This document shows, piece by piece, positions 43,627 through 48,389 of a stretch of DNA of 48,389 nucleotides; position 1 is the stretch's first letter; each line of letters starts with the position of its first letter. The notes beneath the pieces were generated by a model. It worked only from the letters and a program-made list of their open reading frames with translations, was not told where the DNA came from and did not search any database. The stretch covers positions 1-48,389 of the forward strand of contig CAYMEK010000031.1 of NCBI GenBank assembly GCA_964389305.1, in the 5' to 3' direction. The stretch comes from CAYMEK01 sp964389305 (GTDB lineage Bacteria > Spirochaetota > Spirochaetia > SZUA-6 > DRHE01). The translations under genes were made by a program, and so were the position numbers.

Positions 43627-46227
43627 TCACCCTTCTTCGCTTCCCTGCAGGCGCCTGAGTTCCTGCTGCCAGCTCGCTATCCGGTTCAATGCTTCCAGGG
43701 GAGTAAGGCGGGTCAAATCGAGAGAAAGAATCTCGTCCCGTATGACCTCGCCGGGGGTGAACAGCAGAGGTTGTGAGGCCTTTATCGGCGCACCGGCCTC
43801 GCTTTTCGGCGTAGACTGGTCGCCATCCTTCAGCTCCGTGAGCAGCTGATCGGCCCGCTGTACGACTTCGATGGGTACGCCGGCTAGCTGGGCCACGTGG
43901 ATCCCGTAGGAGTTGTCGGCTGGCCCTTCCCGGACTTGTTTGAGAAATACGATCTCACCGGCACGTTCCAACACGGCCATGGAAAGGTTGGCCAGGCTCC
44001 TGTGTCTTAGAGCCGTCAGCTCGTGATAGTGGGTGGCGAAGAGTGTAAACGCCTTGAGCCGCTGCAGGACGTATTCGCTGACCGCCCAGGCGATGGAAAG
44101 CCCGTCTTTGGTTCCGGTACCCCTGCCCACCTCGTCCATTATGAGCAGGCTGTTTTCACTCGCCGACCTGAGGATGTTGGCAGTTTCGCTCATCTCTACC
44201 AGGAAAGTAGACTCTCCGCGGGCCAGATTGTCAGTGGCTCCGACGCGGCAGAAAATGCTGTCTACGATCCCAATAACGGCCTCGGATGCAGGCACGAACG
44301 AGCCAACTTGGGCCATGAGCACGATCAGAGCGTTCTGCCGCAGGAAGGTTGATTTTCCGGCCATGTTGGGCCCGGTTAGCAGCACGAACGTTTTCCCTTC
44401 CCCGGTCAGGTTCAAGTCATTGGGCACGAAAGAGCCTCCCGGAAGATGGGCTTCCACGACCGGATGCCTTCCCTCCCGGATGCGGATCTCCCGGCTGGTG
44501 GAGATCTGCGGCCGGATATAGGCGTACAAAGTGGCGGCGAAGGCGAAGGCTTGCAGAACGTCCAGCTCCGAAAAAACCTCAGAGACCGACAGGATCCCGT
44601 CTATCTGTCCTTTTACCGAAGCCCGTATCTGCAGGAATAGCTCCCGTTCCAGCTCGACGATACGCTCCGAGGCGCTGTGGATTTCGCTTTCCATAGAGGA
44701 CAGCTGTTCAGTCGAAAAACGTTCGCCCCCGACCAGGGTTTGACGGCGGATGAAATACCGGGGAACGTTCTTGCTTTGGGACTTGCTTACCTCCAGGAAG
44801 TAACCGAGAATGCGGTTGTATTTGAGCTTTAGGTTCGATATGCCCGTCTTTTCCCGCTCCTGATCCAGGTAGCTCCTCAACAGCTTGCGGGCGTTTTCCT
44901 TGATATCCCGCAGCCTGTCCACCTCGGGATCGAAACCCGCCTTGATCAGATTGCCCTCGTTGAGCTGAACCGCCGGTTCCTCGAGAATCGAGCGCTCGAG
45001 AGTAGCGGCCAGCCCTTCCAGTCTGTCCAAGTGCTCGAGGATTCTCGTAAGCAGGGGCCTGAGCTGCGGATGAGGCGTGAGGAGATCGACCACCTCTTTG
45101 ACGGTGAAAAGCGAGCTTTTAAGAGCCAACAGGTCTTTGGCGTGGGCTTTTTCGAGGGCAACCCGCGAGACCAGGCGCTCCAGGTCATAGAGCCTGCCGA
45201 ATTGATCCCTGATCTTGGCGAGGAGTATCTGATTCTTGTGGAAAAAATCGACCAGATCCTGCCGGTAGTCGATCTCCTGCGGGTCCCGGAGAGGCTTGAG
45301 CAGCCAGCGCTTGAGCTTTCTGGCTCCGATCGCCGAGCGGGTCTGGTCGAGCACCTCCAGCAGGGTGTAGCGCCTGGAGCGATCGTTCAGGTTCTGGATG
45401 ATTTCGAGGTTTTTGAGGGTGGACTCGTCGAGTCCCAGATAGCTGGAGTCGGCATAGACCCGCAGGCTGCGAATGTGGTCGAGCACGCCCCGGGCGGTGT
45501 CCTCCAGATAGGCCAGGATCACGCCGGCGGTCACGATCTCCGGAGACTCGGCGCTCAGCCCGAACCCCTTGAGGCTGGATACGCGAAACTGCTTCTTTAG
45601 AAGCTCCCGGTTGGATTGTAGATCGAAGCTCCAGTCCGGCAGGCGGTTGACGACCAGCCCTTCGTGTTCGGCGAGCAGGCTCTCCAGCTGCCTGTCCTCC
45701 TCCAGCAGAGACTCTTGGACCAGGATTTCCCTTGGAGAGAGACCCAGCAGCTCTCTCTTGAACCGCTCGTAACGCTCACGACCCGGGAAATGGCTGGCGT
45801 AGAAATCCCCTGTGGACAGATCGATATAGGACAGGGAGATCGTCTGGCCCATCGCCGCCAGACAGACCAGATAGTTGTTGGCCGTGGCTTCGAGTATGTT
45901 CTCATCGGTTACTGTTCCGGGTGTGATGACCTCCACCACCTCCCGGCTGGCCAGACCGGATCTCGGAATGTGGGTCTGCTCGCATATAGCGATCTTCTTA
46001 CCCGCCTTGAGGAGCCTGGCTATGTAGCCTTGAGAGGCGTGATAGGGAATCCCGCACATGGGGACCCCGTTTCTTCTGGTTAGTGTAAGATCGAGCAGGC
46101 GGGAGGCTTCGCCCGCATCCTGCTCGAACATCTCGTAGAAGTCCCCCAGTCTGAAAAACAGAATCGCATCTCGGTGCTTGCTCTTGATGCTGCGGTACTG
46201 GTGCATCATGGGGGTTGTCGAGGGCAT
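43627..46227 (-). CDS. mutS: DNA mismatch repair protein MutS
   Basis: 866 residues, a full MutS1. It recognises mismatches and starts repair with MutL (not in the window). The mismatch-reading Phe-Tyr-Glu motif is at residues 30-32 (LGDFYEMF), the ATPase has Walker A GPNMAGKST (about 615), then LARGESTFLVEMSETANIL and LLIMDEVGRGT, and the dimerising helix-turn-helix tail is present. Start ATG 46227 lacks a ribosome site and lies about two bases after the expected transcription start. It is divergent from the small proline-rich gene. Confidence 0.97.
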   Translation of the reverse strand: MPSTTPMMHQYRSIKSKHRDAILFFRLGDFYEMFEQDAGEASRLLDLTLTRRNGVPMCGIPYHASQGYIARLLKAGKKIAICEQTHIPRSGLASREVVEVITPGTVTDENILEATANNYLVCLAAMGQTISLSYIDLSTGDFYASHFPGRERYERFKRELLGLSPREILVQESLLEEDRQLESLLAEHEGLVVNRLPDWSFDLQSNRELLKKQFRVSSLKGFGLSAESPEIVTAGVILAYLEDTARGVLDHIRSLRVYADSSYLGLDESTLKNLEIIQNLNDRSRRYTLLEVLDQTRSAIGARKLKRWLLKPLRDPQEIDYRQDLVDFFHKNQILLAKIRDQFGRLYDLERLVSRVALEKAHAKDLLALKSSLFTVKEVVDLLTPHPQLRPLLTRILEHLDRLEGLAATLERSILEEPAVQLNEGNLIKAGFDPEVDRLRDIKENARKLLRSYLDQEREKTGISNLKLKYNRILGYFLEVSKSQSKNVPRYFIRRQTLVGGERFSTEQLSSMESEIHSASERIVELERELFLQIRASVKGQIDGILSVSEVFSELDVLQAFAFAATLYAYIRPQISTSREIRIREGRHPVVEAHLPGGSFVPNDLNLTGEGKTFVLLTGPNMAGKSTFLRQNALIVLMAQVGSFVPASEAVIGIVDSIFCRVGATDNLARGESTFLVEMSETANILRSASENSLLIMDEVGRGTGTKDGLSIAWAVSEYVLQRLKAFTLFATHYHELTALRHRSLANLSMAVLERAGEIVFLKQVREGPADNSYGIHVAQLAGVPIEVVQRADQLLTELKDGDQSTPKSEAGAPIKASQPLLFTPGEVIRDEILSLDLTRLTPLEALNRIASWQQELRRLQGSEEG

Positions 46228-46243
46228 ACGAGTAGATTATATT
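46215..46243 (+). promoter_or_regulatory. Promoter of the proline-rich small gene
   Basis: TTGTCG and TATATT are 17 bases apart; the -35 box lies inside the mutS coding start. Its -10 box shares four bases with the -10 box of the opposing mutS promoter. Confidence 0.65.
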
Positions 46244-46264
46244 TAAAGCATACAGGGAGGACAA
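46236..46264 (-). promoter_or_regulatory. Promoter of mutS
   Basis: On the minus strand TTGTCC (46264-46259) and a perfect TATAAT (46241-46236) are 17 bases apart. The start is expected near 46229, leaving a leader of one to two bases. The -35 box coincides with the ribosome site of the opposing small gene. Confidence 0.7.
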
Positions 46265-46265
46265 T

Positions 46266-46427
46266 ATGGAGATAGAAGGCGTAAATACGAATTACGTTCC
46301 TCCGCCCGAAACCCCGCCCACCCGGCAGCCGGCTCCGCCGGAAACCGCGCCGCCTGCAGAGCAGGCTCCGCCGCCACCTCCACCCGAAGAGGAAACGCTG
46401 GAGCGGACGGTAGATATATTCGCCTGA
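46266..46427 (+). CDS. Small proline-rich protein, 53 residues
   Basis: A short gene from ATG 46266 to TGA 46427 with a strong ribosome site (GGGAGGACA) and its own promoter. The product has three parts: a short head MEIEGVNTNYV, a core of Pro, Ala, Glu and Gln (PPPETPPTRQPAPPETAPP and a run of six prolines), and an acidic tail ending TVDIFA. There are no cysteines, signal peptide or membrane helix; it should be disordered or polyproline-helical. It is divergent from mutS and convergent with ruvX (stops 11 bases apart). The head-and-tail layout recalls small proline-rich proteins seen in other spirochaetes, from memory only. The function is unknown. Confidence 0.75.
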   Translation: MEIEGVNTNYVPPPETPPTRQPAPPETAPPAEQAPPPPPPEEETLERTVDIFA

Positions 46428-46438
46428 AAGCGAGATTT

Positions 46439-46855
46439 TCAGCTTTTACGCATTTGAGCCAGATAATCCTCGAGAATGTAGGAAGCGGCTATTCTGTCGA
46501 TCGAATCCAGGGCCCGTTTGCGATCCAGGCCCATCTCGCGCAGGCTCTCCTCCGCCTGGCGGCTGGTATAGCGCTCATCCCAGACAATCGTCCGGATGCC
46601 GCGACCACGCAACCTGTCGGCGAATATACGAGAGCGCCGGCAGCCTTCATTCTCGCTGCCGTCCTCCTGCAGGGGAAGACCTACGATCACCAGCTCTACG
46701 GCGTTGTTGTTGACGATTCCGACCAGCTCGGCCAGGAGCTGCCTGTCGGACCGATAGCCGAGCGTCTTGAAGGGCGAAGCGATCATCTTGAGAGGATCGG
46801 TGATAGCCAGACCGATCCGTCTGCTGCCCAAGTCGACCGCCAGAATCCTCCCCAC
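46439..46855 (-). CDS. ruvX: Putative pre-16S rRNA nuclease / Holliday junction resolvase-like YqgF
   Basis: 138 residues, RNase H-like fold. The family finishes the 5' end of 16S rRNA and was earlier proposed as an alternative resolvase. ILAVDLGSRRIGLAITD (catalytic Asp), VIVGLPLQEDGSENEGCRR and VWDERYTSRQAEESL (second acidic residue), then SIDRIAASYILEDYL, are signatures. Start GTG 46855 has GAGGGG upstream and lies one base after the skp stop. Confidence 0.95.
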   Translation of the reverse strand: MGRILAVDLGSRRIGLAITDPLKMIASPFKTLGYRSDRQLLAELVGIVNNNAVELVIVGLPLQEDGSENEGCRRSRIFADRLRGRGIRTIVWDERYTSRQAEESLREMGLDRKRALDSIDRIAASYILEDYLAQMRKS

Positions 46856-46856
46856 C

Positions 46857-47411
46857 TTACCCCTCGCCCGTGTAGCTCTGCCCGGCCCGCCGCATCAGCT
46901 CTTGGATCACCTTCTCGGTTATGTCCACCTCTTTGGTGTAGAAAAAGAAGAACTGGGAGAACTGGCCGCTGGAGTTGAGCACCAGGGAGAAGCCTTCGCT
47001 CTCGGCCACGTACTGTATTGCCTGCAGAAGCTCGTCCAGGAACTCGTCAGATTTGTAGAGGGTCTCCGAGCGCTGTCGGATCTGCTCCATCTTTATCCGC
47101 CTGTAGTCCTCCCGATACTGCTTCTTCTTGAAGATATCGTTGTCCAGCTTCAAGGCTGCCTCTCCGTCACCCCGGCTTTCTGCGTCCAGCTTTTGCGCCT
47201 CGAGACCGAGTATTTCCTCATCTATCCTGTTGATTTCTCTCAATACTTCGCCGCGCATCTGCTGAAGCTCCTTGACCGCCTTGGATTCCCGAAAGTAAAT
47301 GGCGTACACTTTCTCGATATCCAGGATCCCTACCCTGGTAATCTGCTCGGCTGCAAGCGGCATGGCCGCCGAAGCCAACAGAACCAAGACCCCCAAAAAT
47401 ACTTTCTTCAT
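46857..47411 (-). CDS. skp: OmpH/Skp-family periplasmic chaperone
   Basis: 184 residues. A signal peptide (about 1-21, ends PLAAE) is followed by the Skp pattern: a short beta strand (ITRVGILDIEKVYAIYFRES), a long charged coiled-coil hairpin (about 45-135), and a return strand (EGFSLVLNSSG). It binds unfolded outer-membrane proteins on their way to the BAM complex. Unlike typical Skp it ends with a Phe-rich segment (QFSQFFFFYTKEVD) and a helical tail. It lies ten bases after bamA, its usual neighbour. Confidence 0.9.
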   Translation of the reverse strand: MKKVFLGVLVLLASAAMPLAAEQITRVGILDIEKVYAIYFRESKAVKELQQMRGEVLREINRIDEEILGLEAQKLDAESRGDGEAALKLDNDIFKKKQYREDYRRIKMEQIRQRSETLYKSDEFLDELLQAIQYVAESEGFSLVLNSSGQFSQFFFFYTKEVDITEKVIQELMRRAGQSYTGEG

Positions 47412-47421
47412 GCTCGTCCCC

Positions 47422-48389
47422 CTAAAAGCTGTCTCCGCCCAGAGAGATGACGAAGTCCAGGGTCATGCCGAAGAGGGGAAAGTCTCCCTTTTGCCACTGC
47501 ACGTCCCCGTTTTCGGTCTTGAAGCGCTTAGCCAGATACAGCCGAATCGGGAATTGAGGTATGGTAAAGCGCAGGCCCGCGCCCAGGCTGAAGTAAAAGT
47601 CGTCCAGGGTCATCTTGCCCATGCCGGATATTTCCGGATAGGCCGCGACTGCGTCCATGAAGAACACCCACCAGAGAAACCGCTCCGAGATGGGCATACG
47701 CAGCTCCAGGCGGTTGTCCCACAGCGCCTTCAAGTCCCGTTCCAGAGGCCATCCCCGGGCGATGTTCCAGCCGTCGACGTACAGTAGATCGTTGGTGATG
47801 GCGATCGTTTCATCCCGCCAGAACTGGGGAAGTATGAAGGAAAAACTCGTATGGGCGGCCAGAACCAGCTTGAAGTTCCAGTTCTCGAGGGCCGGGACGT
47901 CGACCAGGGTCAGGAAGCCTTCCAGGGTGGAATCGGTACGGATATACTCCCTGGTTTCCAGGGGAAAGCCCACTGCGAAGGTAAAGCCCTGGGCGATGTA
48001 GAACCCCTTGGACGGATTAAGGAAGTAATCCCTGTCGTCCCAGAACAGGGTGACGCCGAGCTTGTTCACGTTCTTCCAGCGGTCATGGCCCTCCCGGATA
48101 ACCGGATCGAAAGGACGGAACAGCTCCTCGTCGTAGGTGATCTTCTCCAGGCTGGTGTTGATGCCCGAGCGTACCCCCAGCCAGCCCAGCGGGGTAAAGT
48201 ACCGGTAGCCTGTGCTCAGGCCCAGGCCGAGCTTCCAGAGGGTGTAATCCATGAGGAAGGCGTCGGGGATGCCTTCGCCGCTGTCGATGGCCTCCTCGTA
48301 GTCGGCGTAGCTTCCGAACCCATCCGGATACGCTTCATCCTCGTCGCCGTAAAATACGGGGGGGTCGGTGTCGGTCGCAATGTTGGGAA
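47422..48389 (-). CDS. bamA: Outer-membrane assembly factor BamA, C-terminal barrel part (5' end beyond window)
   Basis: The open frame runs from the window edge at 48389 to the stop at 47422, so about 322 C-terminal residues are visible; the ATG at 48252 is internal, because the frame continues upstream with barrel-like sequence (VFYGDEDEAYPDGFG). The beta-strand pattern is that of the Omp85 barrel: LGLGLSTGYRYFTPL, LGVTLFWDDRDYFLNPSKGFY (the domain hallmark), DNRLELRMPI, DDFYFSLGAGLRFTIPQFPIR and a terminal strand ending in Phe. BamA inserts outer-membrane proteins. The POTRA domains are outside the window. An acidic loop (DEDEAYPDG) may face outward. Confidence 0.93.
   Translation of the reverse strand, partial: PNIATDTDPPVFYGDEDEAYPDGFGSYADYEEAIDSGEGIPDAFLMDYTLWKLGLGLSTGYRYFTPLGWLGVRSGINTSLEKITYDEELFRPFDPVIREGHDRWKNVNKLGVTLFWDDRDYFLNPSKGFYIAQGFTFAVGFPLETREYIRTDSTLEGFLTLVDVPALENWNFKLVLAAHTSFSFILPQFWRDETIAITNDLLYVDGWNIARGWPLERDLKALWDNRLELRMPISERFLWWVFFMDAVAAYPEISGMGKMTLDDFYFSLGAGLRFTIPQFPIRLYLAKRFKTENGDVQWQKGDFPLFGMTLDFVISLGGDSF

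Noticed and set aside
46428..46438. Terminator between the small gene and ruvX
   Set aside because: CTGAAA/TTTCAG around here gives only a 6-pair A-T-rich stem with a broken T-run.

Overview
The window looks like the chromosome of a free-living spirochaete (Spirochaetota, probably Spirochaetales) of middling-high GC. The evidence is the roughly 900-residue GreA with a huge N-terminal extension (the form known from Treponema and Borrelia), many TPR and HEAT proteins with signal peptides, relaxed lipoboxes, and a rimP-nusA-infB-rbfA-truB-ribF-rpsO-pnp order like that of treponemes. Genus cannot be settled from the sequence. Coding density is very high: no gene-free stretch exceeds about 200 bases, and I see no tRNA, rRNA, CRISPR, insertion sequence or prophage.

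Layout. (1) 11743 down to 1, minus strand: a recA-led run, recA-folK-scpA-scpB-rluB-cmk-rpsA, then a GAF/sigma-54 activator, a membrane-anchored TPR protein, a CHASE2 adenylate cyclase, a lipoprotein and a membrane protein cut by the window edge. This joins DNA repair, chromosome segregation, folate, rRNA modification and translation to a possible cAMP signalling module. (2) 11910-12593, plus strand: a secreted helical-repeat protein that ends tail-to-tail with (3) 16997 down to 12590, minus strand: rpe, two exported proteins, an anchored TPR protein and dtd. (4) 17152-22475, plus strand: a cytoplasmic TPR protein, giant greA, and an exported VWA protein, from a near-consensus promoter. (5) 41312 down to 22542, minus strand: a nearly gapless 16-gene run of about 19 kb, rimP-nusA-infB-rbfA-truB-ribF-rpsO-pnp-M16 peptidase-dut-propeller lipoprotein-lptF-lptG-tgt-murJ-HEAT protein. 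It couples transcription/translation factors and RNA processing with envelope building. Its leader holds a textbook intrinsic terminator, so it is probably attenuated. (6) 41508-43613: an unknown plus-strand gene, comF (minus) and a coiled-coil gene (plus), each with its own promoter. (7) 46227 down to 43627: mutS, divergent from a 53-residue proline-rich gene at 46266-46427 whose promoter overlaps that of mutS. (8) 48389 down to 46439: bamA (partial)-skp-ruvX, outer-membrane biogenesis plus a ruvX nuclease.

Most of the window is conserved housekeeping sequence. The parts that merit attention are regulatory (the nusA leader attenuator, four compact divergent promoter pairs, two probable leaderless or near-leaderless mRNAs) and domain-level (NusA ending in a zinc ribbon, RibF with an eroded kinase half, the cyclase/GAF-activator pairing, the proline-rich microprotein, two unclassified proteins with strong promoters).
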